From Bacteroidota bacterium (GTDB lineage: Bacteria > Bacteroidota > Bacteroidia > Flavobacteriales_D > Sanyastnellaceae): a stretch of DNA of 64,000 nt. Where the stretch lies: assembly GCA_027624855.1 (NCBI GenBank), contig JAQBTQ010000013.1, positions 1 through 64,000 of the forward strand. Direction: 5' to 3'. A model generated the notes under the pieces. The model made no database searches. It saw nothing but the letters and a program-made list of their open reading frames with translations, and was not told where the DNA came from. This document shows, piece by piece, positions 27,083 through 35,357 of the stretch (positions within the stretch are counted from its first letter, which is position 1; each line of letters opens with the position of its first letter). The translations under genes were made by a program, and so were the position numbers.

Positions 27083-27940
27083 ATGAAGCTAACTACAAAT
27101 CCACTCTTTTTTGCACTGCCATTCATCATGTTGATTGGCATTATGAATTCAGGTAAAGCCCAAGACAATAATGATTGCCAATCCCTCAACTATCAGGGCT
27201 ATACCTATGCACTCGTTGAGATTGGCGACCAATGTTGGTTTGCGGAAAATTTGAGGACCAGGCGATATGCGAATGGGGATTCGATTATTTCTGGATTCGT
27301 TGAGAATTCCGATGCGGTTGGTAGAGTGGATCAATACAAGGAATTGGCCCCGAATGAAAGCTATGACACGGAGGGATGGACTGACGTTGAAATAGACATT
27401 TATTTGAGTTTTGGCGAAGCGCCTGAAGGAGCGAATCTTGTCGAAGAGGTAATTTTCAGTCCAGAGCACCACGGGCTTCTTTATAACTGGTATACTGTAC
27501 ATAATGACCGAGATGTATGTCCGATAGGTTGGCACGTTCCGGAAATAGCAGAATTCGAAATGCTGCAAAAGGTGGTCGAGTCAGGCAAGGTCGATGAGGA
27601 GCAGGTATTGAGAGCGCTTGTCGCGGACGGGGATGACTGGGAATTGTCAATGGATTCAATTGATCATGTCAGTGGAAAAGAGCTCATCAATGCAGCTGGA
27701 TTTTGGGCATACCCATCAGGAGTTTGGGAAACCTATGGCGGGGAACCGGCGGGATTTTGGAATTCTAATCATGCGGCATTTTGGACTACCTCTCTTGCAG
27801 GACCTGATGCATGGAGTTGGGATTTGCAAGGGAATTGGTATTATGGCGACTTGGATGGTGAGCACCTCCAGAGGACCAGTGTTGGAAAACACCACCGATC
27901 AAGAATGGACGGTTGTTCTATCCGGTGCCTACGTGATTAG
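27083..27940 (+). CDS. FISUMP-domain exported protein (copy 2)
   Basis: A 285-aa exported protein. The signal peptide is residues 1-27 (ends GKAQ). The FISUMP domain carries WFAENLRTRRYANGDS, LLYNWYTVHNDRDVCPIGWHVP, GFWAYPSGVW, AAFWTTS and SIRCLRD. ATG 27083 is chosen over an upstream in-frame TTG at 27062. Its central domain is related to the gene at 24733, including 38 identical bp (27230-27267), but the flanking loops differ strongly. Confidence 0.83.
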   Translation: MKLTTNPLFFALPFIMLIGIMNSGKAQDNNDCQSLNYQGYTYALVEIGDQCWFAENLRTRRYANGDSIISGFVENSDAVGRVDQYKELAPNESYDTEGWTDVEIDIYLSFGEAPEGANLVEEVIFSPEHHGLLYNWYTVHNDRDVCPIGWHVPEIAEFEMLQKVVESGKVDEEQVLRALVADGDDWELSMDSIDHVSGKELINAAGFWAYPSGVWETYGGEPAGFWNSNHAAFWTTSLAGPDAWSWDLQGNWYYGDLDGEHLQRTSVGKHHRSRMDGCSIRCLRD

Positions 27941-28089
27941 GGTGGTATTTTAACGCATGTGTGCGCAATTTCTGCTGGATTGATTGGGCTGAATGTGTTG
28001 AATTTGCTGGGGTAGAATAGGTTCCAATTTTTTTTTCGCATGTGAACACCAACTGGCGGTCAGTTCAAGTACATTCACAGCCGTAAGAC

Positions 28090-28665
28090 ATGATGCATCC
28101 GCATACACGGGTCCAATTCATCGGGGATGAAGTGGGCCAAGGGGTGGTCGCTACGGCGTTCATTCCTAAAGGAACGGTGACCTGGGTTCAAGATCCATTG
28201 GATCGGGTGTTTACGCCGAGTGAAGTGGGCACTTTACCTGCTGCTTCACAAGCACAATTGGAGTATTTCGCGTTTAAGAATGGCAAAGGCAATATGGTCT
28301 TGTGCTGGGATCACGCGAGGTATGTGAATCACAGCTTTCGAAGCAACTGCCTGAGTACGGTTTTTGATTTCGAAATCGCTGTTAGGGATATCCAACCGGG
28401 TGAGCAATTGACCGATGATTATGGATACCTCAACTTGCCATTTCCTTGGAGGCCAAATGATGAAGGAACCCGCAGGAAATGGGTGCGCCCAGACGATTCC
28501 GTTCGCTATGCAAAAAATTGGGATTCCCAAATCAATCGAGCGTTGCGTCGGTTGAATCGGGTCGATCAACCGCTGCTGTCATGGGTTGCACCAGAGGTTT
28601 GGACAATGGCGAGCCAGCCGGAGGCATTCAATCGAAGCATTCGAGAGTTGTATTGTCCGTTGTAG
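28090..28665 (+). CDS. SET-domain protein
   Basis: A 191-aa protein with a compact SET domain, the lysine methyltransferase fold. It shows the N-terminal strand (VVATAFIPKGTVTWV), the SAM-site motif RYVNHSFRSNC (about residues 77-87, the NHS/NC signature), and the catalytic-tyrosine region DDYGYLNL (about 113-120). There is no post-SET cysteine cluster. The C-terminal half is helical and basic. The substrate is unknown. Bacterial SET proteins of this size occur in several phyla. A TACATTCA element at 28070-28077 may be its -7 box. The flanking genes are unrelated. Confidence 0.82.
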   Translation: MMHPHTRVQFIGDEVGQGVVATAFIPKGTVTWVQDPLDRVFTPSEVGTLPAASQAQLEYFAFKNGKGNMVLCWDHARYVNHSFRSNCLSTVFDFEIAVRDIQPGEQLTDDYGYLNLPFPWRPNDEGTRRKWVRPDDSVRYAKNWDSQINRALRRLNRVDQPLLSWVAPEVWTMASQPEAFNRSIRELYCPL

Positions 28666-28818
28666 GATCATCTGCCGATTCAATAGTGAGGGAGAAGTCG
28701 ACTTGATGGACTGACTCGATGGACTGAAATTCATTGAAAGGACGGGATTGCGCGATAGCTTTTTCACAAGAATCAGCTGCCTCACTATATTCATGGCTTT
28801 ATTTATTAAATATCGCAA

Positions 28819-29574
28819 ATGGATAAAGAGAAGCCCATCGCCATTCAACGCCCCAATTACTTCATCGAATTCCTCGTGGTATTCCTTGGTGTCACCATTT
28901 CATTTTGGTTAAGCGAGTGGAATGATGGTCGCAAGCTGGAAGAATTACACAAAGAAGATGTGGTGAGTTTACTCGAAGACTTGGAGCGGGATCGATTGCG
29001 GTTGGAGGCTGTTTATGAAAGTGCAGAAAAAGGAGCTGCCCGATCCAAAAGGGTTATCGAGGTTACTGAATCTTATCGATATGGGGAGCTAGGGTATGAG
29101 GCATTTACAGACAGCTTAATTTCCATTGGTTACATCTATGGTTATAGCACGTTTTTTATGAACAGCGCGACGTACAAGTCCCTCATAGGTAGCGCTAGGA
29201 TGCAAGAGTTTCCACATCAAATCAACAAGCAAATCCGTGATTATTACGAGTACGTATCGAAGCGCGTGGAAGACAACAACGATATCGTCGATGCGATCGC
29301 ATTGCGCTATTACAATGAGTTTCACCCGTATTGCTTATTGGTCAATATTGAAGGGAGGGACCACAATGCTGAGGATCGCGCGTTTTTTGATGATCCAGAA
29401 AATGCCGCACATTATTCTTCGTCGCCCTTCTACCATCAAACCATCGCGCTGTACGATCGGGCGGAGGTTCACAAACGACAAATCGGGCAATACCGTGCCA
29501 TTCGCGATTCATTGGATGGCATGTTGCGGGGCTATGCACAAACCCTGCTCAACGATAAGGATCTGGTGAAATGA
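28819..29574 (+). CDS. Single-TM DUF6090-like protein
   Basis: A 251-aa protein with one N-terminal TM helix (about residues 15-34, FIEFLVVFLGVTISFWLSEWND). It is followed by a long helical periplasmic region (KEDVVSLLEDLERDRLRLE...) with a central YEYVSKRVEDNND segment. The TM-then-EWND layout matches a family of small anchored coiled-coil proteins (DUF6090-like) common in Flavobacteria, of unknown function. It lies 39 bp upstream of the first palindrome of the regulator locus. Confidence 0.65.
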   Translation: MDKEKPIAIQRPNYFIEFLVVFLGVTISFWLSEWNDGRKLEELHKEDVVSLLEDLERDRLRLEAVYESAEKGAARSKRVIEVTESYRYGELGYEAFTDSLISIGYIYGYSTFFMNSATYKSLIGSARMQEFPHQINKQIRDYYEYVSKRVEDNNDIVDAIALRYYNEFHPYCLLVNIEGRDHNAEDRAFFDDPENAAHYSSSPFYHQTIALYDRAEVHKRQIGQYRAIRDSLDGMLRGYAQTLLNDKDLVK

Positions 29575-29611
29575 ATAAAGTAAAAGGCGAAGAAAAAGTC
29601 GCTTTCTAAAG

Positions 29612-29631
29612 GATTCACCCTTATCCGTGAA
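29612..29631 (+). promoter_or_regulatory. Palindromic site 1 (TTCAC-N8-GTGAA)
   Basis: TTCAC at 29614-29618 and GTGAA at 29627-29631 form an inverted repeat around an 8-nt spacer. 18 of the 20 bases starting at 29612 recur at 31347-31366. It lies 67 bp before the TPR-HTH regulator gene and 13 bp before a weak -7-like TATTTTCC, a plausible operator for that regulator. Confidence 0.5.
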
Positions 29632-29698
29632 AGCGTTAACCATCTATTTTCCTGATATTGGGATTAGAAAATCATTCAATTCACCCACTACTATTTTC

Positions 29699-31333
29699 AT
29701 GACGAGGGAAATTCGGCTCTTTTGGATGTTCGTGTTGGTGCTGGGCATTCAATCCGAAGTTGAAGCGGATTCAGGTGGTTCATTGGATAGCTTATTGGAA
29801 GTATGGCACGACGAGTCCGCGAACATCGACGAGCGATTCGCGGCATTTGACGAGATGTACGCGGGATACCACCAACGGTACCCCGATACGATGCTGGTGG
29901 AATTGGAGCAGTTGGCGGTGAAGGCGCTAGAACACAATCGACCGCTCATCCTGTTTGAGGCGTGGGTGCGCAAAGGGGGCTTGCTCAATTACAAGGGACT
30001 CAACGAACAGGCCCTCAAAGCGTATCAGCGAGCGGAGGAGGTCATCTTACCGTTTGACGATGACATGCGCATGGGCTCCTTGGCCTCGAACCGGGGAAAT
30101 GTGTACGCCAATCAAGCGGATTATGCACGAGCCATGGATTCCTTCACGACAGCCTTGGAATTGTATACAGCAGCTAATTTTGCACCTGGTCAACGCAATG
30201 CCCGAATGGCATTGGGCAACGTGTTTGTCTTGATTGAAATGTTCGAGTTGGGAAAAACCCAATACGAGGAGGTGCTTGCTGAATTGGATTGGACCCCAGA
30301 GAATGCCCGCTTTCGGGGGCTTCTGTACACGAACCTCGGGTACTGCGAATACAAGCTGGGAAACTTGCAGCACGCAAGGGAACTATACTACCAAGCGATG
30401 CCACTTGCTGAGCAAGCCCATTCCGATTATCATCTGGCTTGCATTCATCAAAACATCGGTACGCTTTACGAAGAGGAGGGCCTGCTAGACGACGCGGAGT
30501 TTCACGCAATGCGGAGCTTGACCCTGTTTGAACGGCTGGGTGCGGAACAGTCCATGGTCGAATGCCAAGTTTTGCTCGCGCGGCTGCACTTGGGCGACGA
30601 CGTGCGCGGGTCTTTGGAACAGGCGGAGGGCATTTTAGCACGGCAGTCGGACATAAAAGACCACAAGCTGTCGCGCGATTTGCACGAGCTGCTGTACCTC
30701 GCTCACAAGGAATTGGGCAACACGCCGCAGGCCCTTGAAATGCACGAATCCTATCTCGCGTTTCACGACAGCGTCGAGCACGCGCGAAACAAGTACATCG
30801 TCATTCGCACAGCGTACGAAAAGGATGTTGAGCACCGGTTGAATGTGCTTCGGATGGAAGGCCAAGAAGAGGTGGACAGGCTGTACATCAAGCAGCTTCA
30901 AACCGTTATCCTGCTCATCGTGATTTTCGGTCTTGTGGTTGCCGGAGTGGTGGCCTATGCCTTGCGAAACAAAGCCATGCACGAACAGCGCAAAGCGTCA
31001 CTGCTTAAAGAAATAGAGGGGTTGAAAGCCTCGCAAATGAGAAACATGGCGATCTCCATGCCCTCACTGGAAGACCAGCGAGCGGCCATTGAAGCGGCCA
31101 TTGATCGGCCGTTGAACGAAACCGATTGGAAGGTCTTGAACCTCTTAATGACAGAACCGACCATGACGAACCAAGCCATTGCAGATCAGGCCTTCCTAAG
31201 CATTGACGGCATCGGCTCTTCTCTCCGAAGGATGTACGAATATTTCAATATCAAAGAGACGAGATACAAGAAAATTGCACTGGTTCACGTCGTGACCAAA
31301 CTCACGCTGGAGCCGAATCACCCTTCGGAATGA
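29699..31333 (+). CDS. TPR - transmembrane - LuxR-like HTH regulator
   Basis: A 544-aa protein. The signal sequence (about residues 1-22) is followed by an extracytoplasmic array of TPR repeats (about 60-370, e.g. NRGNVYANQADYARAMDSF and NLGYCEYKLGNLQHAREL), one TM helix (about 401-421), a short coiled coil, and a C-terminal winged/LuxR-type HTH (about 480-535, NQAIADQAFLSIDGIGSSLRRMYEYF). This sensor-regulator layout, with external TPRs and a cytoplasmic DNA-binding domain, is typical of Bacteroidota. The ATG at 29699 is preferred to an in-frame GTG at 29627 that lies inside the palindrome. It is bracketed by two copies of a palindrome, suggesting autoregulation and control of the downstream secreted proteins. 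Confidence 0.85.
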   Translation: MTREIRLFWMFVLVLGIQSEVEADSGGSLDSLLEVWHDESANIDERFAAFDEMYAGYHQRYPDTMLVELEQLAVKALEHNRPLILFEAWVRKGGLLNYKGLNEQALKAYQRAEEVILPFDDDMRMGSLASNRGNVYANQADYARAMDSFTTALELYTAANFAPGQRNARMALGNVFVLIEMFELGKTQYEEVLAELDWTPENARFRGLLYTNLGYCEYKLGNLQHARELYYQAMPLAEQAHSDYHLACIHQNIGTLYEEEGLLDDAEFHAMRSLTLFERLGAEQSMVECQVLLARLHLGDDVRGSLEQAEGILARQSDIKDHKLSRDLHELLYLAHKELGNTPQALEMHESYLAFHDSVEHARNKYIVIRTAYEKDVEHRLNVLRMEGQEEVDRLYIKQLQTVILLIVIFGLVVAGVVAYALRNKAMHEQRKASLLKEIEGLKASQMRNMAISMPSLEDQRAAIEAAIDRPLNETDWKVLNLLMTEPTMTNQAIADQAFLSIDGIGSSLRRMYEYFNIKETRYKKIALVHVVTKLTLEPNHPSE

Positions 31334-31346
31334 GCGGCATCCAATT

Positions 31347-31366
31347 GATTCACCCCTATGCGTGAA
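31347..31366 (+). promoter_or_regulatory. Palindromic site 2 (TTCAC-N8-GTGAA)
   Basis: Second copy of the 18-bp palindrome (TTCAC 31349-31353, GTGAA 31362-31366). It is 33 bp before the ATG of the Kazal protein gene and 10 bp before TAAATTTA (31377-31384), a near -7 box. The site therefore covers the -33 region. Confidence 0.5.
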
Positions 31367-31399
31367 CCGATTGTCTTAAATTTACTTCACCTTCGAACC

Positions 31400-32320
31400 A
31401 TGAAAAAGCTATTCCAAACCATACATATCGCAATGCTGGCCGCGACATGCAGTATCCATGGGATCGTTTTTTCTCAAGTCACTACTGCAGTGGACTGCGA
31501 CCTCATGAACCTTGTCGTGAATGTGGGCTCACAGCCCAATATGATCAGCCTGTACCACCCCGGGGGATACCTGACCTGGCCGCCTTCGGAGAATGTTATG
31601 GAATGGGAATTCACCGATAGCGATGGCAACATCATCCACGAGGAAGTTTTGGTCGACAACCCCTTCATCACGTTCGAGTTCGACATTCCATTGACAGACA
31701 CAATGTTCGTTTCGGTGCTCCTAACCAACGATTCAGCATTGCTCAATGGGAACCCATTGGCGTGCCTCATAGAAGACTACTTGACGTGGGAGATCAGTAC
31801 TTGGCCGAATAGCGGGGAGGAATATGGCACCTGGACGCTAGGCGGCAGTGTAGGAGTGGATGTTTCCGAACCCGCTTCTTGCATTGATGAGGACCTGATC
31901 GACCCCAATGCAATTTGCCCTGCAGTATTTGAGCCGGTTTGCGGATGCGACGGTGTGACTTATTCAAACGAATGCGAGGCCACCTACCTCGGGGGAGTCA
32001 CATCATGGGAATACGGGCCATGCGTAGTGGTTGAATACGGGGGCTGCACATACCCGCAAGCCTGCAATTTCGATCCGGGTGCTGCATTCGAAGACGGTTC
32101 GTGCACGTTCCCGCCGGAAGCTTGCGCGTGGCCGAGCGCATGGGCTGCTGGTTGCACCTATGAGGATGCCGAGAATTACGATGACAGTGCTGCCGTAGAT
32201 GACGGTTCGTGCACATGGGGTCCGTGTGAGGTGTGCGTGGGTGACCTCGATGGGGATGCCGTTGTGGCCGTCACAGATGTACTCATCCTGCTGAGCGCAT
32301 TTGGCGCTGAATGCCCGTGA
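31400..32320 (+). CDS. Secreted protein with Kazal and DGSC/dockerin-like repeats
   Basis: A 306-aa exported protein. The signal peptide is residues 1-27. Domain 1 (about 30-155) is shared with the next gene (VNVGS, LYHPGGYLTWPPSENVMEW, TDTMFVSVLLTNDS). A Kazal-type inhibitor motif follows (CPAVFEPVCGCDGVTYSNECEA, about 173-205), then two GCTYxxAxNxxxxAxxxDGSC repeats, and a C-terminal GDLDGDAVVAVTDVLILLSAFG calcium-loop segment. It is presumably a secreted inhibitor or adhesion protein. ATG 31400 is preferred because ATG 31358 lies within the palindrome and adds a non-signal prefix. The neighbouring regulator may control it. Confidence 0.8.
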   Translation: MKKLFQTIHIAMLAATCSIHGIVFSQVTTAVDCDLMNLVVNVGSQPNMISLYHPGGYLTWPPSENVMEWEFTDSDGNIIHEEVLVDNPFITFEFDIPLTDTMFVSVLLTNDSALLNGNPLACLIEDYLTWEISTWPNSGEEYGTWTLGGSVGVDVSEPASCIDEDLIDPNAICPAVFEPVCGCDGVTYSNECEATYLGGVTSWEYGPCVVVEYGGCTYPQACNFDPGAAFEDGSCTFPPEACAWPSAWAAGCTYEDAENYDDSAAVDDGSCTWGPCEVCVGDLDGDAVVAVTDVLILLSAFGAECP

Positions 32321-32361
32321 TACGCTACAGCCTTTAAATGAATCCCAGTCACCAAAACCCT

Positions 32362-32976
32362 ATGAAAAATTTTCTTACACTTCTCTTCCTAGCCTTAGTC
32401 TCATCGGTGTCAGCCCAAATCACTTCGGTCGGATGCGACTCCATGGCCTTGGTGGTCAATGTTGGATCTCAAGAGACTGCGTTGAATTTGTATCATCCGG
32501 GCGGATACCTCACTTGGCCACCGAGCGAAAACGTAATGGAATGGTTGTTCACGGATGAGGAGGGCAACGTGGTTCACGAGGAGACACTGATCGACGAAAA
32601 CTTCGTTTCCTTCGGTCACAATGTTCCTGTCACGGACACCATGTTTGTATCCGTACTCCTCACCAACGATTCATCCATTTATTATGATGGAAACCCGGTG
32701 GCGTGCCTTATAGAAGACTACTTGACGTGGGAAGAAGAAGAAATCATTCCCGGCACTTTTATCGGCGCTTGGACGCTTGGCGGCGCAGTTGGGACCTATG
32801 CTGGAGAGCCGTCGGGCATTGGAGAGGTGGCCTTTGGATTCCCTTCAACACCCAGGAAGCTGGTTTCCATCTTGGACATCACGGGCCGTGAGGTAAACCC
32901 CGAGCCGAATCAATTGCTCTTTTTCATCTATGATGATGGCTCTGTGGAGAAGCGATTTGTGGTGGAAAGGAGGTGA
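32362..32976 (+). CDS. Secreted paralogue with T9SS-type C-terminus
   Basis: A 204-aa exported protein. The signal peptide is residues 1-19 (ends SVSAQ). Domain 1 is clearly paralogous to residues 30-155 of the preceding gene. The C-terminal about 50 residues (FPSTPRKLVSILDITGREV, IYDDGSVEKRFVVERR) look like a short T9SS type A sorting domain. The same C-terminal style occurs in the deiminase gene at 42600. It follows the Kazal protein gene by 41 bp and is probably cotranscribed. ATG 32362 gives the signal peptide; an in-frame ATG at 32338 is less likely. Confidence 0.78.
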   Translation: MKNFLTLLFLALVSSVSAQITSVGCDSMALVVNVGSQETALNLYHPGGYLTWPPSENVMEWLFTDEEGNVVHEETLIDENFVSFGHNVPVTDTMFVSVLLTNDSSIYYDGNPVACLIEDYLTWEEEEIIPGTFIGAWTLGGAVGTYAGEPSGIGEVAFGFPSTPRKLVSILDITGREVNPEPNQLLFFIYDDGSVEKRFVVERR

Positions 32977-33015
32977 TGCCGTTCAAGGTTAAAATCAAGG
33001 CTTCTGGAGCAGTTT

Positions 33016-33909
33016 TTACAACTGTTTCGGGTCAATTTTAGGATCGTAGTCGTTTGAAGTTCGAAGTGAATGCAATTCGCTTTTTGGATCTTTGGAGCGA
33101 ATGAAGGGAAAGAAAAGTTGAACATACCAAGGTTCCTTCATTGTATTCCAAGCACCGAATTTCGTTGGGTACCGACGGGTAATTTTTGCTGTACCAAACA
33201 GGACGTCCCATAAAAAAAGCAAATTGCCAAAATTTCCGTTTGGATTTGAAATTCCGTCTTCAACAGTCAGGCCATGGTGAGCATAGTGGGTGGCAGGAGT
33301 CGAAATTAACCGTTCAATGATCCAAGCAATTGGTTGAAGCCAACGTTGACTGTATAAAATTCGGTCCCACTTCGTTTCGCTATGTGCGAGTAAGATGACA
33401 ACCAATTTGACAACCAAATAAACTGCATAAACCTTCCCCATTCCGAAGTAAACCAACGCTGCCGAAAGCCACAATCCAGGCATCATTGCATAGTAAAGAA
33501 CGGCATTTCGATAAGTGACCAAGACCCCCATTTCCTCAATCACATGATGTGGCCTGTGCAATTTCCACAGCCATTTGAATCGGTGAGATGCACGATGCCA
33601 CCAATACTGGGTCAAGTCATCAACAATCAAAAAAGCAATGGTTTGCCAGATCCAATGCCAATGCGAGCACACATTTTCTGAGTTTGGAGAAAGTTGATTT
33701 AAAGTGAACAATACCAATGCAAAAATTCCAGGTTTGATTAGTGTAGGAAGCATGGTTAAGCTCACCAACTCCATTGTCCAATCATTTCGAGAACGGCGGT
33801 CTTCGAAGTAGAGGCCTCCAATGGATTCAATTATTCCAACCAAAATCAAAACCATGAAGGGGATGAATTTGCTCCAATCCATCAAGGAATAATCCATCCA
33901 AAAATTCAT
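33016..33909 (-). CDS. Sterol desaturase / fatty acid hydroxylase family protein
   Basis: A 297-aa integral membrane di-iron protein. At least four TM segments and the histidine boxes HRASH (about residues 108-112), HRPHH (about 121-125) and HYAHHG (about 226-231) are the metal-ligand clusters of the family. Members hydroxylate or desaturate lipids, and the substrate here cannot be told. AT-richer than the genes just before it. It is convergent with the secreted paralogue gene and divergent from the 34005 gene. Confidence 0.85.
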   Translation of the reverse strand: MNFWMDYSLMDWSKFIPFMVLILVGIIESIGGLYFEDRRSRNDWTMELVSLTMLPTLIKPGIFALVLFTLNQLSPNSENVCSHWHWIWQTIAFLIVDDLTQYWWHRASHRFKWLWKLHRPHHVIEEMGVLVTYRNAVLYYAMMPGLWLSAALVYFGMGKVYAVYLVVKLVVILLAHSETKWDRILYSQRWLQPIAWIIERLISTPATHYAHHGLTVEDGISNPNGNFGNLLFLWDVLFGTAKITRRYPTKFGAWNTMKEPWYVQLFFPFIRSKDPKSELHSLRTSNDYDPKIDPKQL

Positions 33910-33992
33910 AGCTCTGACTTATTTAACCTTGGCTAATGATCGTGCATCGATCCATTCGCCTCACAAGTTAATCATCCAAGACATTTTGAATG

Positions 33993-34000
33993 TAAGTTTG
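33993..34000 (+). promoter_or_regulatory. -7 box TAAGTTTG, 4 nt before ATG 34005
   Basis: TAnnTTTG match followed by aatc and the ATG. The downstream 11 nt (TTTGAATCATG) are identical to those at gene 9105. Confidence 0.55.
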
Positions 34001-34004
34001 AATC

Positions 34005-34427
34005 ATGCGAGTATTCTGCAACATTCTAGCCGTCGTTGCGGCTTTTGTCGTTGGCAGTTTGACCATGTCATTCTTGCATCAACTTCACATGGACATTTGG
34101 CCTGAAGCTCCCATGCCAGGAGATTCGGCTTCTCGGCAAGAATTTCAAGATTGGATGGCCGGACTCAGCATGACGACCATGCTGTTGGCCACTGTTGTTC
34201 ATTGGCTCGGAACGGCTACTGGAGCTGCGACGGGTATGATGGTCGCGGCGCGTGATGAAGACACTGGGCGACGCCCGATGTGGCCCGCTTGGACCATAGG
34301 TATTTGGTTTTTCGTGGGTGGCGTTGTGAATGCGATTTGGTTGGGAACGCCGTTTTGGTTAGCCGTCATCGATGCATTGGGCTATGTGCCGACAGCATAC
34401 GTCGTAGGGCGATGGCTGAGCCGTTGA
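34005..34427 (+). CDS. Four-TM membrane protein of unknown function
   Basis: A 140-aa protein with four predicted TM helices (about residues 5-24, 52-80, 95-112 and 118-135). Loops contain MPGDSASRQEFQDWMAGL and ARDEDTGRRP. A glycine-rich helix pair (GTATGAATGMMVA) suggests tight packing. No family recognised with certainty. Single gene, with a leaderless-type promoter at 33993. Confidence 0.65.
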   Translation: MRVFCNILAVVAAFVVGSLTMSFLHQLHMDIWPEAPMPGDSASRQEFQDWMAGLSMTTMLLATVVHWLGTATGAATGMMVAARDEDTGRRPMWPAWTIGIWFFVGGVVNAIWLGTPFWLAVIDALGYVPTAYVVGRWLSR

Positions 34428-34435
34428 AGGGCTAA

Positions 34436-34461
34436 ATAAAACGGCCTGCAAATCAGGCCGT
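34436..34461 (-). terminator. Terminator for the minus-strand FISUMP gene
   Basis: Hairpin acggcctg/caggccgt (34441-34448 with 34454-34461). The adjoining aaataaa on the left reads as a T run on the minus strand, so it mainly terminates the gene at 34542. It may also stop the 34005 transcript. Confidence 0.75.
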
Positions 34462-34541
34462 TATGTCGCCAAGATAAACGTCAGACGTGGATTAAAATCT
34501 GCAAGCAATTGCTGCAGCGATTGCGAATAATTAACCCGGAT

Positions 34542-35306
34542 TTAGTACATATCCTCAATGCATCGGACAAATGGAAAGTATCCACCATCACCAATATGCA
34601 TGAAATTATAATAATCATCAAAACACACAAACGAGGTTCCGCAACCATCTTCTTGACGACCCTCTAGTTCTCCATTGATAGGGAATGCATAAAATCCAAC
34701 TTCATTGGTTCCTGGCAGGCAGCCGTCTACTTCGAGCCAGCCTTGGGTGCTTTTCAGTTTGGTTTCCCACGAATTGCCAAGTGCACTTTTCAAGTTATCC
34801 CAATCTTGTACGGTCGGAATTCTCCAACCATCTGGGGCCAGTCCACGATCATCACGGATAGCTGCACTGTTGTAAATATGCCCGAGAACTTCTTTGCTAA
34901 CCCATCCTCCAAACACATTTTTTTCAATGGTTGTCACTGAAATAAAGGCCGGTACATCAGATCCTTCGTATTGCTCAAACTCCTCCGAATTGGTGCATTC
35001 ATGAATGGGGTCTCCATTTCGAAAATGACTCACTTTTAAATTTTTTGCCGTCCAGTGCATTCCATAGAGAACCTGGTCGTTCTCATCATTAATTTCAATG
35101 AAAGTAATGGGCATGTTCTCTTCAAAACCGTCCGGTGTGTAATGGATATTCTCGTAATGTTCTGGCCTATGAGTATCGCCTCTCCAATTATCCAGTATTT
35201 CCTGACTTGGTAATACCCAGTCATCATGAAGGTAGGTGCGACAGCCCGCTGTGCACATGATGAGTCCGCTAAAAATGATCAATGAGATGGAAACTTGATT
35301 CTGCAT
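34542..35306 (-). CDS. FISUMP-domain lipoprotein (copy 3)
   Basis: A 254-aa predicted lipoprotein (lipobox CTAGC, Cys about 22). It has a divergent FISUMP domain: WTAKNLKVSHFRNGDPI, HIYNSAAIRDDRGLAPDGWRIPTVQDW, GFYAFPINGEL and a terminal FVRCIED. The hallmark is looser than in the copies at 24733 and 27083, and no long DNA identity with them was seen. It is divergent from the DUF4920 gene, with overlapping promoter space. Confidence 0.75.
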   Translation of the reverse strand: MQNQVSISLIIFSGLIMCTAGCRTYLHDDWVLPSQEILDNWRGDTHRPEHYENIHYTPDGFEENMPITFIEINDENDQVLYGMHWTAKNLKVSHFRNGDPIHECTNSEEFEQYEGSDVPAFISVTTIEKNVFGGWVSKEVLGHIYNSAAIRDDRGLAPDGWRIPTVQDWDNLKSALGNSWETKLKSTQGWLEVDGCLPGTNEVGFYAFPINGELEGRQEDGCGTSFVCFDDYYNFMHIGDGGYFPFVRCIEDMY

Positions 35307-35331
35307 GATTTTCTAGATTTGCACAGCAATA

Positions 35332-35339
35332 TAGGTTTG
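35332..35339 (+). promoter_or_regulatory. Possible -7 box TAGGTTTG of the DUF4920 gene
   Basis: TAnnTTTG match 18 nt before ATG 35358. A second match, TAGATTTG, lies at 35314-35321. No clear -33 element. Confidence 0.35.
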
Positions 35340-35357
35340 ATTTTAATTATTTCGACT

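Noticed and set aside
29582-29608. Imperfect hairpin after the DUF6090-like gene
   Set aside because: Only four good base pairs plus a bulge and no T tract; too weak to call a terminator.
34441-34461. Hairpin considered as a regulatory RNA or riboswitch
   Set aside because: A simple stem next to a T run on the minus strand; a terminator explains it.
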